Assembly (NCBI RefSeq): GCF_001969445.1
Contig: NZ_CP017297.1
Location: 2,852,001 to 2,916,000 of the forward strand
Reading direction: 5' to 3'
DNA: 64,000 nt
Origin: Brachybacterium sp. P6-10-X1
GTDB taxonomy: Bacteria > Actinomycetota > Actinomycetes > Actinomycetales > Dermabacteraceae
Below the pieces are notes generated by a model. It was not told the origin of the DNA and searched no databases. It worked only from the letters and a program-made list of their open reading frames with translations. Positions 42,049 through 51,411 of the stretch are shown one piece after another (position 1 is the first letter of the stretch; every line of letters starts with the position of its first letter). Made by a program: the position numbers and the translations under genes.

Positions 42049-42066
42049 TCCGACGGGCCCGTCGGA
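42049..42066. terminator. Palindrome, possible terminator
   Basis: TCCGACGGG/CCCGTCGGA is an 18-bp perfect palindrome between the convergent CDF and VOC genes. No T-run follows; it could equally be a protein-binding site. Confidence 0.45.
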
Positions 42067-42107
42067 ATCGGGACCCTCGGCGCGATGGCTGCCTGCCCCA
42101 CCAGGCC

Positions 42108-42518
42108 TCACCCCACGAGCAGGCAGAACGGATGACCCTCCGGGTCGGCCATGACGTACAGCGGCTCCTCGGCAGCGCCCGAACGGTCCATCAGCAGGCG
42201 GGCACCGAGGTCCTCGGCGCGCTCGCGCTGGACCTCGAGCTCCTGCTCGTCGGGCACTCGGAAGTCCATGTGCAGCTGCATGGGGATCTCTTCGCTGGGC
42301 CAGGTCGAGGGGCGCAGGTCGGGCTTGGCCTGGACGGCGAGGACGCGGCGCTCCGCGGCATCCAGCAGCACGATCCAGTCGGTGTCATCGGGTTCGGGCG
42401 GCGGCGGCATGTCATCGCCGGGCCGGCAGTGCAGCCCGAGCAGGGCGCTGTAGAAGTCGGCGAGCGCCCGGGGATCTCGGGCGTCGATCGCGGTGCAGCT
42501 GAGCACGGGATACGTCAT
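42108..42518 (-). CDS. VOC-family (glyoxalase-like) protein
   Basis: A 136-residue protein with two beta-alpha-beta modules of the vicinal oxygen chelate fold: DPRALADFYSALLGLHCRPG and LHMDFRVPDEQELEVQRERA, ending DPEGHPFCLLVG. Such proteins bind drugs or act on small epoxides or lactones. The metal ligands His/Glu of glyoxalase I are only partly evident. Substrate unknown. Confidence 0.85.
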   Translation of the reverse strand: MTYPVLSCTAIDARDPRALADFYSALLGLHCRPGDDMPPPPEPDDTDWIVLLDAAERRVLAVQAKPDLRPSTWPSEEIPMQLHMDFRVPDEQELEVQRERAEDLGARLLMDRSGAAEEPLYVMADPEGHPFCLLVG

Positions 42519-42688
42519 CGGGGCCTCCTCGCTCCCCTTCCACCGTATCGGAGGCGGATCTTCACCACGGGCGAGGGGTGGCGTCCGGAGGGCATGTCAT
42601 CGACGATAGGGCCAGGACCCGAGGCCCCGACCACGTCGCGCGGCAGCTCGATCCTCGGGCGCGCCACGTGGACGACAGGAGGAGAGCC

Positions 42689-43591
42689 ATGACGGACGAC
42701 GGGACGGTCGACCAGGGTGCCGACGAAAGCGTCCTCCCCGGCGGCGGGAGGCCGACGACGGTCGAGGTCGACGGGATCACCCTCGGCATCGAGCACTTCG
42801 GCGACCGGACAGCACCGCTGGTGCTGCTCGTCGGAGGGACGACGATGCTCTCCTGGCCCGATGCGCTCTGCGCCGAGCTTGCGCGCGGCGGGCGCCACGT
42901 CGTGCGCTACGACCTGCGCGACTGCGGCACATCGACGACTCAGGACCCCGCCGCTCCTGCCTACACGCTGCGCGACCTCGCCGCGGACGCCGCACACCTC
43001 GCCCGGTCGCTCGATCGAGGGCCGGTGCATCTGGCGGGCGTCGGCGTGGGCGGGATGGTCGCCCAGGTCGCCGTGCTCGACCACCCCGAGGCGTTCTCGG
43101 CCCTCACCCTCGTCGGCACCCGACCCGTCGCCCCGGGGCCGGTCGACGGGGACCTCCCCGACCACGACGCGGCGAAGATGGAGCAGCTGCAGGCACGCCC
43201 GATGCCGGACTGGTCCGACCGCACCTCCGTGGCGGGCTATGTCGCCGACGGCGCGAAGATCCTCGGCGACGATCCGCAGGGTGCTCGGGTTCGTGCCGAG
43301 CGCATCTGGGACCGCACGCCGAGCACGGATCCAGCGGTGCAGATGGCCAATCAGATGGGCATGACCTTCGCCGCGCTCGACTGCACTCCGCGCTGGCGCG
43401 AACGGCTGCCTGACATCGCGCTCCCGGTCCTGGTGGTGCACGGCGCTCGTGACCCGTTCTTCCCCGTCGGCAATGGTCGGCACCTCGCACAGGAGATTCC
43501 CGATGCGCGGCTGGTCGTGCTGGATGACGCCTCCACGGCGATCCCGGACGGTGCCACCGAGAGGATCTCCGCCGCGATGCTCGCGCTGTGA
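42689..43591 (+). CDS. Alpha/beta-hydrolase-fold protein lacking catalytic Ser and His
   Basis: A 300-residue protein closest to the RdmC/aclacinomycin esterase group. The fold is complete (HFGDRTAPLVLLVGGTTMLS, DLRDCGTS, VVHGARDPFFPV). The nucleophile elbow, normally GxSxGG, reads GVGVGGM, so residue 119 is Gly instead of Ser. Where GxGHxLP is expected near the end, it reads DDASTAIPDG, so the catalytic His is also missing; the Asp (ARDPF) remains. It is probably a non-catalytic binding protein. Confidence 0.75.
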   Translation: MTDDGTVDQGADESVLPGGGRPTTVEVDGITLGIEHFGDRTAPLVLLVGGTTMLSWPDALCAELARGGRHVVRYDLRDCGTSTTQDPAAPAYTLRDLAADAAHLARSLDRGPVHLAGVGVGGMVAQVAVLDHPEAFSALTLVGTRPVAPGPVDGDLPDHDAAKMEQLQARPMPDWSDRTSVAGYVADGAKILGDDPQGARVRAERIWDRTPSTDPAVQMANQMGMTFAALDCTPRWRERLPDIALPVLVVHGARDPFFPVGNGRHLAQEIPDARLVVLDDASTAIPDGATERISAAMLAL

Positions 43592-43759
43592 CGTCGACGT
43601 CGCACGTCGCCCTGGTCGGGGCCTGGATCGACCCTTCCGACACTCGAGGCATCTCCACCCGCGGTCGGACCCGCACCATCCCCCGGGATGATCCGGCGGG
43701 CCGGCCGGTGTTCCTAGGCTGAGGACATCCGCCCGGCGCACCGGACGGGACATCCCTGA

Positions 43760-44068
<309 letters not shown>

Positions 44069-44121
44069 CGCCCTCGGCAGCTGACGCCTCGCCGGCCGAC
44101 GGCCCGTCAGCCGGCGCGCCC

Positions 44122-45111
44122 TCAGCCGACGGGCCCCTCGAGGATCGTCAGCTCATCGGCCACGCGGAAGCCGAATGCCCTGTTCAGCGCGAGCATCGCG
44201 GTGTTGTCGGGGGCGGTGTACGTCTGGACCCATCGGGCGCCGCGCGCCTCCTCGACGGTGCTGAGGTTCTCCAGGTTCGCGAGCTTCAGGGCGCGGCCCA
44301 CGCCGTGGCCCCGGTGGCCGCGGTCCACCAGGGTGTCGTCCTGGGTGATGATCTCCGGGTCGTGACGGGAGACGAACAGCTCCGTGTACCCGACCCCCAC
44401 CCCGTCCAGGCGGGCGAGGCTGCGCACCAGGACCCAGCCCTGGTCCGCCATCCGCTGCTCCCCGCGACGCACGCTGTCCACGTCGCTGCGCGTGGCCGGG
44501 CGGGTGAGGTCCCCCATCGGCACGTCCTCCTCCATCTGGGTGGTCAGTCGGGCCCACTCCTCGATCACGTCCTCCGGGCAGGCACCGGTCCACGACCGCA
44601 CCTGCACGTCCGGGGCCGACGGGGCACGTTCCGGTCGCGCATGATGCGCCCACAGGGCCTCCAGATCCACGGGCAGGTCGAGCAGGAGCCGGTGCTCCTG
44701 GTGGCCCGCCTGCAGCCCGAGGGAGGTGGCGAAAGCGACCCCGGTCTCGGAGTACGTCTCGGCCTGCAGGATCTTCGCGGCGCCGCGGAGCCGTTCGCGC
44801 ACCGCTGTGGCCAGCGCGGTGCCGATGCCCTGCCGGCGCTGCTGCGGCAGCACGGAGATCTCCACGTCGGCCGCCTCACCGGGGTCGACGTCGGCCCCGG
44901 CGGCGCCGACCGGCCGTCCGTCGAGGGTGGCGGCCAGCAGCACGGAGGTGCGGCCGGGCTTGGGATCCCCGTACTGGGCCAGCGCGGTCTCGTCGCTCGC
45001 CCACCAGGCGGCCTCGCGCCCGGCGTTGAATCCCTCCCCGAGCAGGGCGTTCCACGCCAGAAGATCGCTCTGGCGGGTCGGGTCGACGTCGGTGATGCGC
45101 AGATCGCTCAT
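44122..45111 (-). CDS. Two-domain GNAT acetyltransferase
   Basis: A 329-residue protein with two GNAT folds in tandem. The N-terminal domain has EISVLPQQRRQGIGTALATA. The C-terminal domain has LVDRGHRGHGVGRALKLANL and WVQTYTAPDNTAMLALNRAF. This is the layout of mycothiol synthase and its relatives, so an acetyltransferase of a thiol or sugar amine is possible. The ATG at 45111 is chosen because family similarity starts there; the open frame continues to 45291. Confidence 0.85.
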   Translation of the reverse strand: MSDLRITDVDPTRQSDLLAWNALLGEGFNAGREAAWWASDETALAQYGDPKPGRTSVLLAATLDGRPVGAAGADVDPGEAADVEISVLPQQRRQGIGTALATAVRERLRGAAKILQAETYSETGVAFATSLGLQAGHQEHRLLLDLPVDLEALWAHHARPERAPSAPDVQVRSWTGACPEDVIEEWARLTTQMEEDVPMGDLTRPATRSDVDSVRRGEQRMADQGWVLVRSLARLDGVGVGYTELFVSRHDPEIITQDDTLVDRGHRGHGVGRALKLANLENLSTVEEARGARWVQTYTAPDNTAMLALNRAFGFRVADELTILEGPVG

Positions 45112-45289
45112 GGGGCCATCGGACCATGTGGGGGCCTGCGCGCTCCACCGGTTTTCGATGCGGGCGGGCCGGGAGCGGGCATCGAGCGCCCCCGGATCTG
45201 CCCCGGAGCGGTTCCGTTCGTCGGCCCTCCGGCTTACGCTCACCTCGAGCGCACGGCATCGTGCCGGCGCCGACGTCGAGGAGGACGCC

Positions 45290-45715
45290 ATGCCCGCAGC
45301 CCTGCACCCCTATCTCAACTTCGACGGCAACGCCCGCGAAGCGTTCGAGTTCTACGGTCGCGCCCTCGGGGCGACCCCGCAGTTCGCCACCTTCGGCGAG
45401 TTCCAGGCCGTGCCGGAGGGCGATCCCTCGGCCGACAAGATCATGCACGGCTCCCTCGAGGTCACCGACCTCATCCGCCTGTACGTCTCCGACGTCATCG
45501 AAGGTATGGGCGCCTACGTGCCCGGCACCAACGTGACCCTCTCGCTCATGGGCGACGACGAGCCCGTGCTGCGCAGCGCCTTCGAGAAGCTCTCCGAGGG
45601 CGGGTCCATCACCATGCCGCTGGAGAAGCAGATGTGGGGCGACGTCTACGGCGCCTTCACCGACCGCTTCGGGATCGTGTGGCAGGTGAACATCAGCCAG
45701 GGCGAGCAGGGCTGA
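45290..45715 (+). CDS. PhnB-like VOC protein
   Basis: A 141-residue protein of the PhnB/3-demethylubiquinone-methyltransferase-like VOC family: LHPYLNFDGNAREAFEFYGR, SADKIMHGSLEV, LEKQMWGDVYGAFTDRFG and IVWQVNISQ. The family is common and rarely has a known substrate. It is divergent from the two-domain GNAT. The ATG at 45290 has GAGGAGG upstream. Confidence 0.9.
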   Translation: MPAALHPYLNFDGNAREAFEFYGRALGATPQFATFGEFQAVPEGDPSADKIMHGSLEVTDLIRLYVSDVIEGMGAYVPGTNVTLSLMGDDEPVLRSAFEKLSEGGSITMPLEKQMWGDVYGAFTDRFGIVWQVNISQGEQG

Positions 45716-45745
45716 GCTCCGCGGCCGTGCGGCTGCGTGTGGAGG

Positions 45746-45949
45746 TCACCCGGCCAGCCGCACGGCCTCCCGCGCCGCAGACGGGACGAGCTGGGCGAGC
45801 GCGAGCTCGCGCCGGCAGGCATCCTGCGGCGTCTCACCGGGTTCGATCCCGCCGCCGGGCAGGACGCTGTATTCGCGACCATCCCGACGTCGGCGAATCA
45901 CCAGGAGATGACCCTGTTCGATCACGACGGCGACGGCACGGATCCGCAT
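45746..45949 (-). pseudogene. Truncated NUDIX hydrolase
   Basis: A 67-codon frame with a normal NUDIX start (MRIRAVAVVIEQGHLLVIRR) and the first half of the Nudix box (GGGIEPGETPQDACRREL), which breaks off before the catalytic EExG residues. The last 19 codons are unrelated to the box. A typical family member has about 140 residues. The gene starts four bases beyond the MFS stop, so it once was the next gene in that operon; a deletion in the box is the likely cause. Confidence 0.6.
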
Positions 45950-45953
45950 GATC

Positions 45954-47165
45954 TCAGCGCGCCGTCTCGAGCTCGTCGGTCCGCTCGTCGTGGTCCCCCG
46001 GTCGGGCCGCGGTCGCCGGCGCGATCACGGCGGCCAGCAGCACCACCGCCAGCGGTACCACGAGGGCGCCGCGCAGTCCGATCTCCTCGCCGAGGAAGCC
46101 CAACGTGGGTGGCCCGACGAGGAAGGCGAGGTAGCCGATCGTCGAGGCCAGCGCGACCCGGGCGGCGGGGTTCCCTCCCGAGTCGCCGGCCGCCGACAGC
46201 GCCAGCGGGAAGCCGAGCGAGGCGCCGAGCCCCCACAGCACCACGGCGGCCACGGCCGTCGGCCGGCTGTCGACGAACGAGATCAGCGCGAGCCCGGTGG
46301 CGGCGAACAGGGCGCTGACCATGAGCACACGGGAGCGGCCCACGCGAGCGACGATCGGCCCGCCGGCGAAGCGACCGGCGGTCATGGAGGCGGCGAAGAT
46401 CGCGAAGACGGTCGAGCCCATGGTCGCGCCGAAGCCGTGCCCGTCGACCATGACCAGCGGCAGCCAGTCATTGGCGGTGCCCTCGGCCAGCGCCATCGCG
46501 AGCACGATGCAGCCGATCAGCACCAGGCGGGCGTCCTTCCAGATCGCCGGGCGCGGGGTCGCGGCCTGCTCGGCGCGCTCCTGGGACGGGACCAGCCCCG
46601 TTCCCGCGGGAACGGATCGCATCGCCCAGACCAGCAGCGCCGCTCCGACCACGCCGGTCAGCGTCAGATGGGCGAGGACCGGGAAGCTCACGGCGTTGGC
46701 GAGGATGCCCAGGCCCGCCCCGATCACCGTGCCGAGGCTGAAGCAGCCGTGCAGAGCGGGCAGGAAGGGCCGCCCGCCGATCGTCTCGACGTCGGCCCCC
46801 TCGACGTTCATGGCGACCTCGCCGCCGCCCATGCCGGCGCCGAACATCGCCAGGCCGGCGGCGGTGAGCAGCGGCATCCCCGCGGCGGCTCCGAGGGCGA
46901 CCGTCGGCATCGCGACCACGATCAGGGCCGAGCCCACGGCGACGACCGGTCGGGTCCCCCGTCTCATGACCAGCGGCCCGGACGAGAGGATCCCGATCAT
47001 CGAGCCGACCGAGAGTCCGAACAGGACCAGCCCCATCTGCGCCGTGGAGGCCCCGAGCAGGTCGCGCACCGCCGGTGTGCGCGTGACCCAGGCGGACATG
47101 CTCAGGCCCGGCAGCAGGAACAGGGCGTACAGCGCCCAGCGGCGCGCGCGCAGAGAGATGGGCAC
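45954..47165 (-). CDS. MFS transporter
   Basis: A 403-residue transporter with twelve hydrophobic segments. The family signature after TM2 is SSGPLVMRRGTRPVVAVGSA, and TM5 has GTVIGAGLGILANAV. It is similar in type to YbjJ/fucose-permease-like MFS proteins. The GTG start at 47165 follows GAGGAG. The gene is followed by the truncated NUDIX gene. Substrate unknown. Confidence 0.88.
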   Translation of the reverse strand: MPISLRARRWALYALFLLPGLSMSAWVTRTPAVRDLLGASTAQMGLVLFGLSVGSMIGILSSGPLVMRRGTRPVVAVGSALIVVAMPTVALGAAAGMPLLTAAGLAMFGAGMGGGEVAMNVEGADVETIGGRPFLPALHGCFSLGTVIGAGLGILANAVSFPVLAHLTLTGVVGAALLVWAMRSVPAGTGLVPSQERAEQAATPRPAIWKDARLVLIGCIVLAMALAEGTANDWLPLVMVDGHGFGATMGSTVFAIFAASMTAGRFAGGPIVARVGRSRVLMVSALFAATGLALISFVDSRPTAVAAVVLWGLGASLGFPLALSAAGDSGGNPAARVALASTIGYLAFLVGPPTLGFLGEEIGLRGALVVPLAVVLLAAVIAPATAARPGDHDERTDELETAR

Positions 47166-47335
47166 GGGGGCTCCTCGAGGTCGGCGGGAGGGGCCGCAAG
47201 CATGGGTCAGCCGGGGCGGCGGGGAGCCGGCGCGCTGGTGAGCGCGCCGTACTCGGTCACGGTACGCCTGATCGTGGGACCGGGGCACCGAGCGTGTCCC
47301 CCCCCCCGACTCCATAAGGGGCGTAGATTGCCCGC

Positions 47336-48472
47336 ATGCGCTCCGTCCCCCTGACCCTCGATCTGGTGCCCGGCCTCGCCGAGCTCGAACCGACGCCCCG
47401 CGGGCTGCGCACCCACCGTCTGCCCGCCTGGACGCGCGCCCAGCTCCCGGATCCGCAGCTGCTGGCGATGGAGCAGCAACCTTCGGGCGCCCGCATCGCG
47501 GTGCGCACCAGCGCACCGGATCTCGAGCTCGAGCTGCACACCACCCGGATCTCCTATCTCGGGGCGGAACGACCGCGGGGCCGCGTCGATGTGGTGATCG
47601 ACGGAGAGCTCGTGCTGAGCGACCCCCTCACAGGCGGGGACGCCCTCGAGGTCGACATGAGCACGGGCGAGACCACGCCACGACCGGGCCCGGCCCACCG
47701 CACGGTCCTGTCCGGCCTCGGTACGTCGAGCACGGAGATCGAGTTCTGGCTCCCCCACAACGAGGGGGTGGAGCTGGTGGCGCTCCGCGCCGACGCGCCC
47801 GTCCTTCGCCCCGAGACGGACGCCCGACCGGCCTGGGTCCACTACGGCAGCTCCATCAGCCAGGGGTCCAACGCGGCGTCGCCCACGCAGATCTGGCCTG
47901 TGATCGCCGCCCGCGCCGCCGGCCTGCGCCTGCGGAACCTGGGGTTGGGCGGCAGCGCACTGGTGGACCCGTTCGTGGCCCGCACCATCCGCGACACCCC
48001 GGCGGACGTCATCTCGCTGAAGCTCGGCATCAACATCGTGAACCTCGACGGCTTCCGGCGGCGCACCCTCGTGCCCGCCGTCCACGGATTCCTCGACACC
48101 ATCCGGGACGGCCACCCGGAAACCCCGGTCCACCTGGTCACGCCGCTGTTCTGCGGCATCCACGAGCACACCCCCGGCCCCGGGACCGTCGACCCCTCCT
48201 CGCTCGGAGCCGGCCAGGTGCGCTTCGCCGCCTCCGGCACCGAGGGTGACACCGAGCTGGGCCGCCTGACGCTGACGGTGATCCGGGAAGCGCTCGAGGA
48301 GGTCGTCGGCCGACGGGACGACGAGAACCTGCACCTCGTCGACGGTCTCGCGCTGTACGGCGAGGCCGACGCCGTCGAGCACCCGCTGCCCGACGCCCTG
48401 CACCCGGACACCGCGACCCATCGGCTCATCGGTGAGCGCTTCGCGGCCCGAGTGTTCGGGGTGGGAGCGTGA
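47336..48472 (+). CDS. SGNH/GDSL-type hydrolase
   Basis: A 378-residue esterase-like protein. The N-terminal ~150 residues form a beta-rich domain. The SGNH domain follows with the nucleophile loop VHYGSSISQGSNA, the Gly block LGLGGSALVD, the Asn block LKLGINIVN, and DALHPD with the catalytic Asp and His. Such enzymes deacylate carbohydrates or lipids. No signal peptide is seen, so it likely acts in the cytoplasm. Ten C residues in a row sit in its upstream region (47299-47308). Confidence 0.85.
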   Translation: MRSVPLTLDLVPGLAELEPTPRGLRTHRLPAWTRAQLPDPQLLAMEQQPSGARIAVRTSAPDLELELHTTRISYLGAERPRGRVDVVIDGELVLSDPLTGGDALEVDMSTGETTPRPGPAHRTVLSGLGTSSTEIEFWLPHNEGVELVALRADAPVLRPETDARPAWVHYGSSISQGSNAASPTQIWPVIAARAAGLRLRNLGLGGSALVDPFVARTIRDTPADVISLKLGINIVNLDGFRRRTLVPAVHGFLDTIRDGHPETPVHLVTPLFCGIHEHTPGPGTVDPSSLGAGQVRFAASGTEGDTELGRLTLTVIREALEEVVGRRDDENLHLVDGLALYGEADAVEHPLPDALHPDTATHRLIGERFAARVFGVGA

Positions 48473-48494
48473 AGCCGTCCGGGAGGCTCCGGGG

Positions 48495-48932
48495 TCAGCG
48501 GAAGGACTTCTTGAAGTAGGTCGCCGAGTCCTCGAAGCCGATCGACCGGTAGAAGCCATCGGCCCGACGAGTTGCGACCGCCATGTATGCGACGTCGGAG
48601 TGCTCCCGCGCCCACTGCTCCGCCGCGGACATCAGGGCGCGGCCGCTGCCGCTGCCTCGTCGGTCTGGGCGCACCATCAGCTCCTCCACCCATCCGATGG
48701 CCCCATCGGCGTGGAACGCCTCGTGGGTGAGCACGTGGACGTAGCCGGTCACCGTGCCGTCGGCGTCCGCGACCAGGACGGTCGCGGGGGGGGCGGCGAG
48801 GATCCCCCGCAGGATCTCGCGGAAGCGATCTCGCGTGGGTCGGTAGGAGGTGGCGAGCGCCGAGGCCAGCGGCCAGAGTTCCGACTCGTCCTCGCTCCTC
48901 GCCGCACGGATCCGGGGTGTCGTCGCGCTCAT
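48495..48932 (-). CDS. GNAT-family N-acetyltransferase
   Basis: A 145-residue acetyltransferase: IGWVEELMVRPDRRGSGSGR carries the coenzyme A loop, and YMAVATRRADGFYRSIGFED is the usual last motif. It converges with the SGNH gene. The start ATG at 48932 lies 74 bases from the divergent MerR-clamp gene. Acceptor unknown. Confidence 0.87.
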   Translation of the reverse strand: MSATTPRIRAARSEDESELWPLASALATSYRPTRDRFREILRGILAAPPATVLVADADGTVTGYVHVLTHEAFHADGAIGWVEELMVRPDRRGSGSGRALMSAAEQWAREHSDVAYMAVATRRADGFYRSIGFEDSATYFKKSFR

Positions 48933-49006
48933 GGCCGGGACCGTATCGCACCTCCCCGTCCCAGGATCGCGGCGCGTTCCTCTCCCTCGGGTGCCACGAT
49001 GCAGGG

Positions 49007-50062
49007 GTGGCCGATGAACAACTGCTGACGATCAGCACCTTCGCCCGGGCGGTGGGGATCCCGGCCAGCGCACTGCGCCACTACGCCGCACAGCACATCC
49101 TCAGGCCGGCTGAGGTGAACCGCTTCACCGGCTACCGGTATTACTCGCCCGCGCAGATCGACGACGGAATCCTGGTGCGGCAGATGCGGTCCGCCGACGT
49201 CCCGCTTCCCGTGATGCGCGGCGTGCTGACCGGGACGTCGCGCGAGGCATCGACCCTCCTCACCGAGATGCTCGCGGAGCACGGCACCACGTCCCGGCGC
49301 CGGGAGGAGGAGCTGCGTGCGCTGCGGACACGACTCTCGGCCCCCACGACCGGCTCGTCCCTGGTGACGGTCGCCGGCACCGCCCTCGCCGACGCCATCA
49401 CGCAGGTCGTCACCGCGACGTCGAACGCCGCACACGATGTGGCCGGCCTCGTATGGACCTTCGACCGCCAGGGTCTTGAGCTGGTGGCGACCGATCGCTA
49501 CTGGCTCGCCCACCGACGGATCACGGCCCCGACCGACGGGAGAGAGGCCCGGGCGATCACCACCTCGGAGGAGTCGCTCGCTCTCGCCCGCGTCTGTGCG
49601 CGCCAGGGCGACGTCCGGATCGACCTGGCCGAGGGGGAGCTGACGATCTCCACCGATGACGGTCGGCACCTCACGGGGTGCGGCACTCTCGAGCGGTCGG
49701 TCCCCGACCTCGGTCTGCTGGTCTCCTCGCAGCCCGCCGCTCGGTTCGCCGTGGGTTTCGAACGTGCCGAACTGTCCGACCACGTGGCCCGTGGCGAGAG
49801 CGTGACCCCGCTGCGGCTGGTGATCGACGGGGAGGTCGCGACCCTGCAGGCGGGCTGGGCCCTCCGCGGGTGGGCGTCCCGGCGCCCGGACGACACGGAG
49901 CGCTCCGAGGTCCTGCTGCAGACAGCCCTCCTCGCCGCGGCGGTCGCCGCCTGCCCCGGCCCGGACGTCGTGCTGTCCGTGGTCGACGGCAGCACCCCCC
50001 TCCGAGTGAGCTCACCGGTGCAGGACACGTTCACCGCACTGGTGATGCCGATGCGGCCTTGA
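49007..50062 (+). CDS. MerR-type regulator fused to a DNA sliding-clamp-like domain
   Basis: A 351-residue protein. Residues 5-75 are a MerR winged helix (LLTISTFARAVGIPASALRH, TGYRYYSPAQIDDG), and residues 78-112 form the usual helical linker. Residues 120-351 resemble DnaN beta-clamp modules: LELVATDRYWLAHRRI, DLAEGELTISTDDG, PDLGLLVSS, and DTFTALVMPMR, which mirrors the clamp's C-terminal LLMPVR-like strand. About 230 residues would make two clamp modules. MerR sensors are normally ligand-binding; a clamp fold is unusual and may oligomerise or bind DNA. It lies 33 bases before an MFS exporter. Confidence 0.7.
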   Translation: MADEQLLTISTFARAVGIPASALRHYAAQHILRPAEVNRFTGYRYYSPAQIDDGILVRQMRSADVPLPVMRGVLTGTSREASTLLTEMLAEHGTTSRRREEELRALRTRLSAPTTGSSLVTVAGTALADAITQVVTATSNAAHDVAGLVWTFDRQGLELVATDRYWLAHRRITAPTDGREARAITTSEESLALARVCARQGDVRIDLAEGELTISTDDGRHLTGCGTLERSVPDLGLLVSSQPAARFAVGFERAELSDHVARGESVTPLRLVIDGEVATLQAGWALRGWASRRPDDTERSEVLLQTALLAAAVAACPGPDVVLSVVDGSTPLRVSSPVQDTFTALVMPMRP

Positions 50063-50095
50063 CCTTCACGTCGCTCGAACCTTCACGCTCACCGC

Positions 50096-51313
50096 GTGAG
50101 CCTCCACGTCGCCTCTGCCCTACCGGCTCGTTTCCACCTGTGGTGGGCCGTCTCCACCCTCGGGTCCGCAGGGAGCGCGATGCTGTCCTTCGCGGTGATC
50201 TGGCTGGCGACCGGTCACGGGGCCGGCGCCGTGGCACTGGTCAGCACCCTGTCCGTGCTGCCGCCCGTCGTCCTGCTCCTGCTCGGCGGGGTGCTCGGGG
50301 ACCGTCACGGCCCGCGGCGCCTGCTCACGATGACGAGCAGTGCGCAGTGTCTGACCCTGCTCGCACTGCTCGCCATCGCGCAGGGTGACACCGGTGTCCT
50401 GCTCCTGGCGGCGATCGCGGCCACCAGCTCGGTGATCACCGCTCTCCAGCAGCCCGCCGCGCTGGTCTACCCTCGGCTGCTGATCGCCTACGAGGACCAG
50501 CTCGCCCGTGCTCTCGCCCGCATCTCGGGGAGCGTCAGCGCCGCGCGCATCCTCGGCGTCGCCGCGGGAGGCGCCCTCATCGCCGCCGTTCCCCTGCACG
50601 TCGTTCTTGCGGCGAATCTGCTGATCGCAGGCATCTTCCTCGTGGTGCTCCGGACGCTGCGCCCGCGAGGGGATGCGAGCCCGGCGGATTCCCGGGGGCG
50701 CGACGGCGGGGTCTGGCACGCCGTGGTCGACGGGATCCGCTCGGCACGTGCGCTCCGCGTCGGTCCGCTGCTCGGGGCCGTCGCACTGGTGTGCTCCGCG
50801 GTGATGCCGGTGGTGGCCGTCGTACTGCCGTCCTCGGCGCGCGCGCAGGGGTGGAGCGCCGCTCAGGCGAGTCTCCTGGAGTCGTCATGGGCCGGAGGGA
50901 TGCTCTCGGTGACGCTGCTGATCTCCGTCACCGGCACCCTGGCCCGGCCCCGGCGCGCTCTCGTCGGCGGGCCGCTCGTCATCGCGATCGCCCTGGTCAT
51001 TGTCGCGCTCCCCCTGGACGTGCCGTGGGCGCTGAGCACCGCCGCAGTGCTCGGTGCCGGGACCGCCCTGTTCACCACGCACGTCGCCCCCGCCCTCCTG
51101 CGGCGGGCGCCCGCCGGCCAGATGGCCCGCTTCCAATCGCTCACGGCCCTGGTGCAACTGGCGCCGGCGGCGCTGCTGAACGGTGTCTTCGCAGCCCTCG
51201 CGGGGTCCGGGTGCGCTCTTCTTGCCTTCCTCCTCGCGGCGGGACTGGCCGGCGGCGCCGCTGTCATGGTCGCTCGCGTGGTGAGGGAGAGCGCGGAGAT
51301 TCTCCCGGCGTGA
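50096..51313 (+). CDS. MFS exporter
   Basis: A 405-residue major facilitator with twelve hydrophobic segments. The signature after TM2 is LGDRHGPRRLLTMTSSAQC. It resembles MDR-type exporters of the DHA family. The GTG start lies 33 bases after the MerR-clamp gene, so it is probably its regulatory target. Confidence 0.85.
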   Translation: MSLHVASALPARFHLWWAVSTLGSAGSAMLSFAVIWLATGHGAGAVALVSTLSVLPPVVLLLLGGVLGDRHGPRRLLTMTSSAQCLTLLALLAIAQGDTGVLLLAAIAATSSVITALQQPAALVYPRLLIAYEDQLARALARISGSVSAARILGVAAGGALIAAVPLHVVLAANLLIAGIFLVVLRTLRPRGDASPADSRGRDGGVWHAVVDGIRSARALRVGPLLGAVALVCSAVMPVVAVVLPSSARAQGWSAAQASLLESSWAGGMLSVTLLISVTGTLARPRRALVGGPLVIAIALVIVALPLDVPWALSTAAVLGAGTALFTTHVAPALLRRAPAGQMARFQSLTALVQLAPAALLNGVFAALAGSGCALLAFLLAAGLAGGAAVMVARVVRESAEILPA

Positions 51314-51411
51314 GCGGGGTGCGTGAGCTCTGTCGGGGCCAGATCCTACGATGTCGGCGTCCACACCGCCCGTGGCACCGCCGCATCACCACACCGCCCG
51401 AGGGAGAGCCC

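Noticed and set aside
47299-47308. Run of ten C as a phase-variation tract
   Set aside because: It lies about 30 bases before the SGNH start, not inside a frame; a promoter-spacing effect cannot be supported from one sequence, and sequencing error is possible.
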